Below, one piece after another: positions 54,729-64,000 of a DNA stretch of 64,000 nucleotides. Source of the DNA: Rachicladosporium sp. CCFEE 5018 (taxonomy: Eukaryota > Ascomycota > Dothideomycetes > Cladosporiales > Cladosporiaceae). The notes beneath the pieces are model-generated. The model was not told where the DNA came from, searched no databases, and worked only from the letters and a program-made list of their open reading frames with translations. Position 1 is the stretch's first letter, and each line of letters begins with the position of its first letter. A program made the translations under genes and the position numbers. Where the stretch lies: the NCBI GenBank assembly GCA_002077045.2, contig KZ111150.1, forward strand, positions 1,023,211 through 1,087,210, read 5' to 3'.

Positions 54729-57036
54729 ATGGCAAATTCGGGGATTTACGAGGAGGACTACGCGAGCGATCACGACTCGCTATACTCGGAGAACAACTCG
54801 CCGTCAGATGGTTACTTCGAACAACGAGCATTTCCGAGCGAAAACTTCGTGGAAAATTCTTCCGTAACAGCAGAGTCAGACGCGAAAGCGCGTGAAGCTG
54901 CTGAAAGTCGAAGCGGCGACGCAGAGCCAGGACCGCAATCGCCGTCAGCACGAAGCTCCCCAACATCGCCTACAAGAACGCCACAATGGCCGAGATCAAC
55001 TGAGCACACGCCACTCCTAGATGCTGGACCGGCGCCGCCAGATTATGCTGCGGCTACCGCTCATAGACGAGCTGGTAGTGCGGGTAGCGATGGGTCCTCT
55101 CCGAGTTCGCCGATACGACCCCAGAGCTACGGCAGCATCTCCTCACAGCCAGAGGCAGCACCGCATGATCACGAGCAAGACCGACAATGGCCATTTGGTG
55201 CTCGAAGTAACCCTCTCACGAGCCCCAACTTCCCGTTCGGCCCAGCAGGTGACCCACGCGATAGTCCGAACTTCCCCTTTGGACCAAATGGCGACCCTCG
55301 CAACAGCCCACATTTCCCTTTCACTTCAGATGGCAGGCCGGGAGCTTCAAACACCACACCTTTCTTCCCAAGCGGGCAGGCGCAGAGCATGAGCTCAGCA
55401 CCCCCCCGGTACAGCGACGAGACTGACGCTGAGCACGGCGAACTTGCCAACCGACAGAACCGGCGGCACGAAAGGCGACGAGGTTGGCGAAGACGTGTGA
55501 GCAAGATCTGCAGCTCGTCGTGGCTCAAGTGGATCGTTGTAGTGGGTGTGATAGCAGTGGTGCTACTCACGACTCAAACAAGTGATGCGGACGATCATGG
55601 CGCAATTGTGAGTAATTTTCCCAGCAGTGTTCGATCTCGTGGCTCATGGCTACTCGCGATTTGCTTCAGCAGCGTCGTGCTTGGTCGACCTCACCCACTG
55701 GCCAGTGCATCCACTAACGTGTTGCCAGCGGACCCCTAAAGCACCCACCAGCTCCCCCAAGCCTGCCAAACCCACATTCCCCATTGGCGACCATGACGAT
55801 CCTCCGATATCGACCTTGCCGCCTCACCAAGCGTCTTCGAGCTGCCCACTTGCCCACTATAGTAAGGATGTCAGCTTCCAGTTCGACCAAATGGCGAACT
55901 TCTCGTTCCTTGAGATGCTTGAGCCCAAAAGTTCCATAAAGATGGATGTCGGCGGTGCCATTTACATCCAGCCAGCGCCAGAGGATCAAGAGCTTGACAT
56001 AGTGATCACGGCATCGTACGCGACTTCGAAGGTGTGGGCAGTCTATTCGTTGAACTTCAATATGGACAACACAGGCATGCAGCTGCAGTTTCCGGACCTG
56101 CAATGGGAGAAGGGCTGGAAAGGTGATGAGCACAACTGCATGGATGTAGTTGTTGCGATCAGGATAAAGGCGGGCGTCGAGCTTGATAATTTCGAGGTCG
56201 TCACTGCGAACCTGGACGTGGTCGCGGACAAGGGCATCTTCCGCATGTTTGAAGCAGGCAGAACCAGCTTCGCAAACATCGCCAATTCGACCACGATCAA
56301 TGCAGTGCGCGGCGACGTGGACCTAGAGTACTGGACCTCCCGGCAGACCATCATTGAGACGACGTCTGGCTCCATCCACGGCACCTACGCCCTCCGCGAT
56401 CTCTTACTACTCAAATCATCCTCTGGCTCGATTACCACAACCGTAGAACCCAAAGATGCCGACAAAGATTACCCAGCCCCAGCAGACTTCATCGCAACCT
56501 CCAACTCCGGCAGCATCCACACCAGCTTCCCAATCACCTCCATAGACCTGCCCGATCGCGACTACCGCTCCCGCATCGAGACACACTCAACCTCCATCTC
56601 CGGCTCCTACATCCTTGGCTCCAGCATCAGCTTCCGCACCTCCTCCGGCTCCATAACACCCACCATCCTGCCTTACTCTTGGTCCGCCTATGCCAGCAAC
56701 CTGCACTGCGAGTCCAGCTCCGGGTCCACCACTCTCATTGTTCTCCCGGCGTACAAGTCTTCCTCCTCGTCATACGAGAAGCATGGCCACTCTGTGCATC
56801 GTATCCTCTCCAGCTCAGGATCTATGCATCTGCGCTACTCTGAGGAGTGGGAAGGCCGCATTACTGGTGAGACTCGGAGTGGGAGTCTGAGTCTGCATGG
56901 GGAGAATGTCAAGGTTGACTATGCTGGCGATTTGCCGGGGGTGGGCAAAAGGGTCGTGGCGAGGAATGGACGTGGGGATGCGCATATTGATTTTAAGAGT
57001 GTGAGTGGGAGCGTGGATCTGGGGATTGGTGACTGA
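54729..57036 (+). CDS. DUF4097-type type II membrane protein (copy C)
   Basis: Exons 54729-55607 and 55729-57036 around a 121-nt intron; 728 residues. Three 14-residue repeats (55224-55349) as in copy B. Scattered changes only. Confidence 0.75.
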
Positions 57037-57684
57037 TGTGTGGATATCGTTGGGTCTTCAGATACGGTGCGTGCTTGGCGTGGAGTTTGGGGTGGGCTTG
57101 GGTTGACTTATGCGCTGGCGTTAGGATGGCCCAGGAGACTTGGGTCGGATGTCTGGCAGTGTCTGGGTGCTTGCGCTTACTCTCAACCACGGTCTCTACA
57201 TCACGCAGTCTCGAGGCTTCGAAGGCGTTTGCCAGCCTCTGGTCATCATAGTCGATAGTGCTTTGTCCCTGCACAAGGGCATCAACTCTGCTCGCCGTCA
57301 TGGCATTGCTCACGTAGTCTGTCATTGCTGCTGTGCTGAGTGCTCCACAATAGAGGATACGAAGTCACTTGTACATATCCGCGGCTTTAACGGCACTCAT
57401 CAAACGTGGAGGACGAAGGTTAAGGTTCACCTGCTTGCACAGCCAGCGGATCGACCATAGAGTAACCACATCAGCGTGGATCAGCTGCACGAAGAGCTTA
57501 ATCCTGCCAAACGTTAAAGCTTCTGTGACGTGAGGGACTAAATTCGTACATGTAAAACGATGGGACTATATGTCTTCTATCCTACTGTGCGGTCTTGCGC
57601 CCCTTCGCGACTCTGCAGTGCTTCGGAGTCACCGCAGAATCTACACCGCGATAACCAAAACAGGCGCGACCTTTTGGAAGAATT
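57037..57684. other. Intergenic region (copy C)
   Basis: Counterpart of 31183-31836 with small deletions. No supported gene. Confidence 0.45.
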
Positions 57685-58548
57685 ATGGCCCGTCCTATAG
57701 AATGGATGGGTAACGGCCGCCCTCTACCAGCAGACCAGTACCCAGCCACAAGTCCATTCGGCCACAACGACGACTATTTCGAAGCACTCGACAATCCTGA
57801 ACTTGTGCCTGGCCTCCACAATCTTCCAGCACTATCAAGTCCGCCATCATACTCGACGCTCGACACTGCACTGCATCACCAACAAGCAGTAGAGTCCGGG
57901 CCAATCAGACCATCGTTCCCTTTGGCACGAGGATACCAGATCCGCCATGCACTTTCGTGCCCTGGCCTTTCAATTTACGCGGCCGACATCAAGAAGTCCA
58001 TTTTTTACATTGGTCGATACTCCGCCATGGACACGCCAGATATGATCTTCTTCACAGGCCACGACTCTAAGGGTGAGGTGCTCGGTCAGGCAAAGATATT
58101 CCCTGCTGCCGCGCCCAAGAACATGGAGATCTGCGTTGGCGAGAGCGCGACAGGTTGGCAAGACGTGAGCTCCGTCGTCGAGGGGAAAGTGTTCCACACC
58201 GAGAGCTGGCACTTCTCCACAAACCACAATGCAACGCATCCGGCTCGATCGCTGTGCTGGAAACCGACGCATGACGCGCACTTAGGTTCTGGCCGGTTCC
58301 GCAGCAAGGACTTCAAGCTTGTTGATGCGCAAGATGACTCGGTACTTGCAGTGTGGATCGACTCCACTGCGTGCTATGATGGAAGTGTTGGCGATCTTGA
58401 GTGGAAGGTGGACGGAGTATCCGAGGAAGTTGTCTTGGAGTCGTTGATTGTGCTTATGGCAATCCGAGAACGGGCGCGGAGGCGAGCACGGCAGGTCGGC
58501 AGGGCGGTTGTCAATGGGGCGCATCAGTTTCCAGGAAGGAGTATCTGA
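57685..58548 (+). CDS. Tubby C-terminal-like domain protein (copy C)
   Basis: 287 residues, intact; about ten substitutions from 31837-32700 (for example GKSATG/GESATG and DRVSG/DGVSE). Confidence 0.55.
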   Translation: MARPIEWMGNGRPLPADQYPATSPFGHNDDYFEALDNPELVPGLHNLPALSSPPSYSTLDTALHHQQAVESGPIRPSFPLARGYQIRHALSCPGLSIYAADIKKSIFYIGRYSAMDTPDMIFFTGHDSKGEVLGQAKIFPAAAPKNMEICVGESATGWQDVSSVVEGKVFHTESWHFSTNHNATHPARSLCWKPTHDAHLGSGRFRSKDFKLVDAQDDSVLAVWIDSTACYDGSVGDLEWKVDGVSEEVVLESLIVLMAIRERARRRARQVGRAVVNGAHQFPGRSI

Positions 58549-58810
58549 GGACGAAGCTTGCGATCGTGCAATCTTCTGTACCATGTGATGATCTTGATGA
58601 GTGTAGATCTCCAGGGTTTCAAGTCTGCCACATGTAACGAATACTGCATAGCTAGTATCAGTGACAAGATTGGCCTAGGAATTGAGGGTCGCTATGTGCT
58701 TACTCCTACAAGGCCAGTCGATCAAATTGCGCGGCGGACACTCTCTCAGGCTCGGGAGCCTCAAGGCTAAGCGTGTTACATGGTCAAGTCGACTTTCACG
58801 CAGGCCCTGA

Positions 58811-59401
58811 TCAATTCTGACGTGGCTTCACGATGCCATCGTGTACGATGTAGTATACGATCGTGCTGTCGTCGTCAAGAGTTGCTAGAAGAACCCTCTT
58901 CGTGGTGCGCCACTCGTTGACTTTGGCTTGTCCGTTCGCCAAATGGCCGTTCACTTGCTCGCCGAACAAGTCTTTTCCGCCATCGGCTGTGGGCACCAGG
59001 CTGACTTTATCGAACACCTCCCCAAATCGCCTCAGACTCCACTTCTCGCGTAGGTGAGTCGGCAGCACCCAATCCCTCTCGGGATGCACCTCTGGCATAC
59101 CAGTCTTGCCCTCATCTTTTTGTCGCTGAAGCAGAGCAATCTGCTCGTCCGGGTGCACGTATAATCTTTGTGGAGGGAGACCCGTGATTAAGGGTCGAGG
59201 AAGTGCATCGTCCGAGTCTTGAGCGTTGAAGTGAAGTCGCACGTCAGTCCAATTATGCTGGTATCGCAGGTTATGAGCAATCTGCAGAGCCAGGTGGTGG
59301 AGGTGGGATTGGTGGGACGATGTTGGCGGGGCGGGATTGGCGTCGATGAGCTTAGCCAACGCCGAGGGCTGCGGCGCCGCTGAAGGCAGCGGAGGAACCA
59401 T
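58811..59401 (-). CDS. SEN15: tRNA-splicing endonuclease subunit Sen15 (copy C)
   Basis: 196 residues, intact; four conservative differences from 32962-33552, none in the C-terminal core motif beyond V/I. Confidence 0.88.
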   Translation of the reverse strand: MVPPLPSAAPQPSALAKLIDANPAPPTSSHQSHLHHLALQIAHNLRYQHNWTDVRLHFNAQDSDDALPRPLITGLPPQRLYVHPDEQIALLQRQKDEGKTGMPEVHPERDWVLPTHLREKWSLRRFGEVFDKVSLVPTADGGKDLFGEQVNGHLANGQAKVNEWRTTKRVLLATLDDDSTIVYYIVHDGIVKPRQN

Positions 59402-59832
59402 AGTCTTTGGTCATGCGTACGGAATTGAATGATAGTGGTGTTGGCTCTCAGTCACAGAAGCGCGGCTATTGGCGGCATTCCACGGCTGCAGCCCTACGAA
59501 ACCCAACGTTTTTGTGCCCACGAGGTTGTACCTGCATCGCCAAGCTCTCAATCGTGCCTTCCACACCAACACCGACTCGGAGGTGGAGGAAAGATTGACT
59601 AAGAGACGGAGTAGGCGTGTCGGCGTGTCTTTTCCTTGATTTTCTTTTCTCCTTTCCGTTGCACTCAACGATCCAGCTCAGCATCCAATTCCTCTAATCA
59701 TCTGTCCGGCTGTCACAAGTTTGAATTACCTGCAACCACAGCGAAGATCTTGGAGCCTCCTCCTATATTGACTCTGAGCCGAGTAAGCGGAAGCATACTA
59801 TCGGATCGCTTCTGACGCCTCGAATCGGCACC
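59402..59832. other. Divergent promoter SEN15/GNAT (copy C)
   Basis: Counterpart of 33553-33983. No gene seen. Confidence 0.5.
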
Positions 59833-60537
59833 ATGCCTTTCACTGTGCTTCCAGCAGAAGATGCCGACATGCACCGCATATTTGAGATTGCTTCGTCTGC
59901 GTTCCAACGGAACGAGCCATTCTGGGACGCTTCATACCCTGAGCACTGGACGGCCAAAGGCCGAAAGATAGGCGGCGACCGCTTCTTGGCCTACAAGCAG
60001 GCCGATGCTCTCACGAACTACTTCAAGGCAGTCGACAGCGAAACCGGATCTATCGCTGGATTCGCAAAGTGGAACGTCTACCAAGACCGTTACGCAGATC
60101 GCCAAACAGCAAAGGGTGACTACTGGCCAAGCGAAGAGGAAAGGCAGTACGCCCAACATCTCATCGACGAGTTCAACAAGGATCGTATTGCGCATGTTGA
60201 AGCCGCGAAGGGCAACGTGGTCAACCTCGACATCCTCGCCATCGATCCTGCATTCCAGCGCCAAGGCGTTGGACACGAGCTTCTGGCATGGGGCTTGGAG
60301 AAGGCGGACGGGTTGGACTTCGAGGTCATCGTGGAGAGCTCTGTATTTGGCAAGGGCCTCTACGAGAAGAACGGCTTCGTATTCCAGAAGCAGGTGGAGC
60401 TGCCTCTGCCACCGCAGTGGGCAGATCGGTCGAAGAGTGCTTATGCATGGCTGATCCGACCACGGAAGTCAGCAATGCATGCAACGACTAACGGAAGCAC
60501 GAAAGGGCATTCATATGAGGGTAACGAATCGATCTAG
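59833..60537 (+). CDS. GNAT-family N-acetyltransferase (copy C)
   Basis: 234 residues, acetyl-CoA motif QRQGVG unchanged. About ten substitutions relative to 33984-34688. Confidence 0.82.
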   Translation: MPFTVLPAEDADMHRIFEIASSAFQRNEPFWDASYPEHWTAKGRKIGGDRFLAYKQADALTNYFKAVDSETGSIAGFAKWNVYQDRYADRQTAKGDYWPSEEERQYAQHLIDEFNKDRIAHVEAAKGNVVNLDILAIDPAFQRQGVGHELLAWGLEKADGLDFEVIVESSVFGKGLYEKNGFVFQKQVELPLPPQWADRSKSAYAWLIRPRKSAMHATTNGSTKGHSYEGNESI

Positions 60538-61008
60538 GGGGGAAATAATGGTACGCCTGGTTGAATGAGTGGTGTGTCGATCCTGAGTACCTATGAGCGG
60601 CGGACACGGTTTTGATATTGTCACGACCTATACAGATGATCAGCATAAATCACTACATGTTGCTCAAATATCGAATTTTCCAGACGTGCATCCCGAAAGG
60701 TGCACTTCCTCAGTGAAATGTGAATGTGATGTAGAGCCATACATACAGACGCCAAGCAAATTGCCACATGAAGTGAAACCCAACTCAGCACCTCACCGGT
60801 TCGGTGTAGTCGAACTTCACCTTCCACTGCACTTCACACCCATCATAAAGCTTCCCTGATCCCAACTGTTGTCAGTCATTACACCACAGTGCCAGATCTG
60901 GAATCTCAACCGATAGCATCTCGTGACAGCATTGCACATTCGACTGGTAGCACACAAACGCATTTCATCAAAATCACAAGCGACATCACAACGGCAGTAT
61001 CTGTGGTG
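60538..61008. other. Intergenic region upstream of helicase (copy C)
   Basis: Counterpart of 34689-35160. No supported gene. Confidence 0.45.
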
Positions 61009-64000
61009 ATGAGCACGCCACACCCATCCAACAACGATGCGGTGACCAACGAAGATGAAGTCCTCGATAGCTGGGATGCTGAGTCCGGCGAAGACACTGA
61101 TCCCAAATCAAACGATGACGAGTCGGAATCTAGCCAGAGCGACGATGCAGAGAGCGATGCAGACGGCGAGGAGAGTGACGCTCCGTCAGAGGTCGACTCA
61201 GACGTCGATCTAGAGAACGAAGACGATGAGGCTAAGGAGAAGCGCGTTGCCTTGACCTACAAAAAGCTCCTCTCACGACGAGTCGATCTGATCGGCGACT
61301 ATGCCTGTAGCGAACTCTTCCTTCTCGATGGTGACTCCATGCTGTTACGCTGTTTTGACGATAAGAACTTGGACTTTGCAACTGGTCTCCAGCAACTACA
61401 TGCAGTATACACCGTCGAGTACTTCTTACATGCCATGGTTCAACGCAAAGCCAACTTCCACATCGCCTTCTTCGACAGCAACCGAGGACTATGTCTCCCA
61501 CCTTCCGCAGACAAGGCGAACGCACCGAAATACTTCCTGGCTCGAGCGGCCATCATCCGCCACCTCCAGATCAACCTCAGGAAAGCGCATCCCACCGTCA
61601 AGGTCCACGTCTTTCCGACATACAAGTCAGATGAGTTTGCCGACTACTTACACTCAACAAGCCCTTACTTTCTCATGGCTCACGACGGCGCTTCGGCTAT
61701 CAACCGCAAAGGCAAGATTATGACCTCAGATAAGGGAAGCATGCAGAAAGGCAATCGTATCGCTCTCCGCGAGATGATCATGTCGTTCATTTCCCGTGGC
61801 TACAGCGTCGCCCTCGTGAATGGGTTGGAGTGGCGTGACACGAAAGTCATGACTATGGTCTTGGAGACTCGCGATCGATATGCGCTGCGTCAAGGAGCTC
61901 TCGTCAAGCCACAGCATCCTAACAAAAGCACCGTCGCCAACTTGGAAGACGATCTTGCAACACTGCACGAGAAGTCGCCAAATTTGACGGAGCGAGAGAC
62001 TCTTGTCGTCATTGCAATCGCTGATCAGATAAAAGAAGGCATCTCTCCCGAGACTGCTCGATTTTCCTGCGATCTTTTACTACACACCGCACTGCTGAAA
62101 TATCTACCACTGGCATCGAGGAGGCTTGAAGCATCCAGAGGTACGGAGGGCGCGCAGGACTTTTTGGTTGCTGTAGCTGGTCTTCTAGAAGCAATCCTAC
62201 AATCAGGCGCTTGGTCCGACACCTTCGATGATCCGAAAGGGTGTGATATCTCCGACGCTGTCGATGGCCGCTTGTTCCTGCAGCTTACGAGCGGAGTGTC
62301 GGCACCTAGCAAGGAGGTCCTAGACCACTTCAAGACGCTCTGCGAAGCGGTTCGACACTTGACCAATACGGGACTCCCAAGTGATGCGCAGCCTACACCT
62401 GCTGAGAAGCAGAGTGCTCGTGGAGCAGCAGAGATCGGGCCAACAAGCGACCTCCGCGTACTGCCCTTTTCTAATCCCGTATTCGACAAGCACATGGAGT
62501 CTGTCAAGCTCGAGATCAGCGAAATTGCTGGAGAAGAGCAATCTCAGGCATCACACAAGATTTTCCGTGAAGTGACACACTGGCACAACTACAAGAGACC
62601 TCTGGTGAAGAAGGTCGCCCCTACACCACAAGAAGAGAAGAAAGCGGCGAAGGATGCTTTCTGGGCTGCCAAGCGCGAGCAGAAGTTCATGGCAGAGATG
62701 GCAACCTACGCTGCCAGTCTGACAAATTCGATCGGCCGGAGTCTGGACCCTGAGACCATCATCGCGGGGACGGCAAAGTCCTTTGCTGCGCCTGCAGAGA
62801 ACGGAGTGGACAAGACCAAGTCCCATGCAAAGAAGTCGGCGGCTTCATCGCCAGCAGACTCAGACGCATCTGACAGTGCTGCAAAGCGCAAGCCTGCACC
62901 TCAGAAAGGTGGTAAAAATGCAAAGCAGAACGCTGGCAAGCAGGCCATGCTGCAGAATATCGCAGCTGAGAGAGCCAAGAAGGATGAGGCTGCCGGCAAC
63001 AAAGTCGCCGGTGCATGGGCACTCGTGTGTAAGAACATTGAAGTCGAGAGCGACCCACGGGCTCGCTTCCGAAAAGCCATAGACTACCTCGCTACAGTCC
63101 GCAAGGAGTGGAAAGAAGTTGTCGAGGCCGAAGTCCGCCTTTACATGTTGCATTGCCTCGTGCAATTCTGGCTCGAAGCCTGCCGCCATAAAGAGCAGCA
63201 GCGGAGGATCGAGTTGGTTGCATTGATCTGGGACGTTGCACGGGCCGTTATGAAGAGCGATGGCCTCACCAAGACTATCGTCAGCTGCGTGGACATGACG
63301 TCCAAGGCACTCAACTTGCCCCCGATGCCTCCCGCGCCCGTTATGGACGGGCTTCCAGACCGTAAGTTGGCGTTCAAATTCGCGCTACCTACTAAGGTGG
63401 AGTCCACCGCAATTCAAGAGTCGGCCACGGACTTTCAGCTGCTACACTGCGGACCATACTTGGAGCGTAGCTTCGACTCCGCTCCAGACAGCCGTGTTGA
63501 ATTCAATCCGGATGGCTGGCAGCGCCGAGTGCTCGACGGTATCGATGCCAATAAGAGCTTGTTCGTGGTCGCGCCGACCAGCGCTGGCAAGACATTCATC
63601 TCCTTCTACGCCATGCGCAAGATCCTCGAAGCTGACGACGACGGCGTGCTCATATACATCGCACCCACGAAGGCCTTGGTGAACCAGATTGCTGCTGAGA
63701 TCCAGGCACGCTTCAGCAAGAACTTTAAGTACGGCGGTCGATCTGTTTGGGCCATTCACACTCGCGACTATCGCATCAACAACGTGTTGGGCGCGCAAGT
63801 CATCGTCACTGTACCGCATGTGGCACAGATCCTACTGATGGCACCCGGCAATGCTAATGGCTGGAGCACACGGGTGAAGCGAATCATCTTCGATGAGGTT
63901 CACTCCATCGGTCAGGCAGAGGATGGTGTTGTCTGGGAGCAGCTTTTGCTTCTCGCCAACTGTCCCATCATCGCCCTGTCGGCTACCGTCGGCAATCCTG
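61009..64000 (+). CDS. DDX60-like Ski2-family DExD/H helicase (3' end beyond window)
   Basis: The frame stays open for 997 codons without an intron and runs off the window. Residues 1-75 are Asp/Glu/Ser-rich. Residues ~90-240 look like a PIN-type fold (FLLDGDSMLL, FHIAFFDSN, YFLMAHDGAS), as at the N-terminus of DDX60. A long helical and Lys-rich middle follows (KRKPAPQKGGKN near 625). The helicase core begins with FNPDGWQRRVLDG (Q-motif-like), motif I APTSAGKT (855-862), Ia APTKALVNQI, motif II DEVH (962-965) and motif III LSAT near 990. An N-terminal region of ~850 residues before motif I fits DDX60, a cytosolic RNA-binding helicase, and not Ski2 or Brr2. The substrate in fungi is not established. 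The upstream frame without ATG was not used; MSTPHPSN is the first ATG. Confidence 0.82.
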   Translation, partial: MSTPHPSNNDAVTNEDEVLDSWDAESGEDTDPKSNDDESESSQSDDAESDADGEESDAPSEVDSDVDLENEDDEAKEKRVALTYKKLLSRRVDLIGDYACSELFLLDGDSMLLRCFDDKNLDFATGLQQLHAVYTVEYFLHAMVQRKANFHIAFFDSNRGLCLPPSADKANAPKYFLARAAIIRHLQINLRKAHPTVKVHVFPTYKSDEFADYLHSTSPYFLMAHDGASAINRKGKIMTSDKGSMQKGNRIALREMIMSFISRGYSVALVNGLEWRDTKVMTMVLETRDRYALRQGALVKPQHPNKSTVANLEDDLATLHEKSPNLTERETLVVIAIADQIKEGISPETARFSCDLLLHTALLKYLPLASRRLEASRGTEGAQDFLVAVAGLLEAILQSGAWSDTFDDPKGCDISDAVDGRLFLQLTSGVSAPSKEVLDHFKTLCEAVRHLTNTGLPSDAQPTPAEKQSARGAAEIGPTSDLRVLPFSNPVFDKHMESVKLEISEIAGEEQSQASHKIFREVTHWHNYKRPLVKKVAPTPQEEKKAAKDAFWAAKREQKFMAEMATYAASLTNSIGRSLDPETIIAGTAKSFAAPAENGVDKTKSHAKKSAASSPADSDASDSAAKRKPAPQKGGKNAKQNAGKQAMLQNIAAERAKKDEAAGNKVAGAWALVCKNIEVESDPRARFRKAIDYLATVRKEWKEVVEAEVRLYMLHCLVQFWLEACRHKEQQRRIELVALIWDVARAVMKSDGLTKTIVSCVDMTSKALNLPPMPPAPVMDGLPDRKLAFKFALPTKVESTAIQESATDFQLLHCGPYLERSFDSAPDSRVEFNPDGWQRRVLDGIDANKSLFVVAPTSAGKTFISFYAMRKILEADDDGVLIYIAPTKALVNQIAAEIQARFSKNFKYGGRSVWAIHTRDYRINNVLGAQVIVTVPHVAQILLMAPGNANGWSTRVKRIIFDEVHSIGQAEDGVVWEQLLLLANCPIIALSATVGNP

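Larger units (their letters stand above)
35904..61651. repeat. 25.7-kb duplicated block, copy C
   Basis: Second copy of 10094-35803. After 61651 the helicase continues into sequence not seen elsewhere in the window. Confidence 0.95.

Overview
The window is nuclear DNA of a filamentous ascomycete (Pezizomycotina). Genes are dense and on both strands. They carry short GT-AG introns of about 49-59 nt with CTRAY-type branch sites, and the families are typically fungal: Zn2Cys6 regulator, Vam7, Hut1, an EB1 protein with a tiny first exon, Ist3, Sen15 and a DUF4097-type membrane protein. A Dothideomycete black yeast with a duplicated or hybrid genome (Hortaea or Friedmanniomyces type) would fit the layout, but that placement is inference. 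I see no rRNA, tRNA, transposon or CRISPR.

The window is three contigs joined by two runs of exactly 100 N (5624-5723 and 35804-35903). Contig A (1-5623) holds the start of a Ser/Thr-rich membrane protein, a Vam7-like SNARE and a Zn2Cys6 transcription factor. Contig B (5724-35803) opens with a broken cytochrome P450, a glutathione S-transferase and a metallophosphoesterase found only here. It then runs through J-domain protein, Ist3, EB1, NYN-like/CCCH protein, methyltransferase, Hut1, membrane protein, Vam7, Zn2Cys6 factor, DUF4097-type protein, tubby-like protein, Sen15, GNAT and the beginning of a DDX60-like helicase. Contig C (35904-64000) repeats the same genes in the same order and orientation from the equivalent of B 10094, and carries the helicase further, to the window edge.

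B 10094-35803 therefore corresponds to C 35904-61651 with only small indels (offset drifts from 25,810 to 25,854), and A 1-5623 corresponds to B 22708-28330 with one base change noticed. The simplest reading is allelic or homeologous contigs of a diploid, hybrid or duplicated genome scaffolded head to tail. A true 25.8-kb tandem duplication is the alternative. B/C divergence is uneven: most genes are nearly identical, but the 3' half of the transcription factor is only about 80% identical in protein, which suggests conversion or loss-of-heterozygosity tracts.

The genes are mostly housekeeping and do not form a biosynthetic cluster. Several concern RNA (Ist3, Sen15, the CCCH protein, the DDX60-like helicase), others vacuole fusion (Vam7), the secretory pathway (Hut1) and microtubules (EB1). 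I found no convincing new multi-gene system. The best leads are the mosaic duplication, the NYN-like plus CCCH protein, the DDX60-like helicase with a PIN-like N-terminus, and a GC-AG intron inside a zinc-cluster motif.
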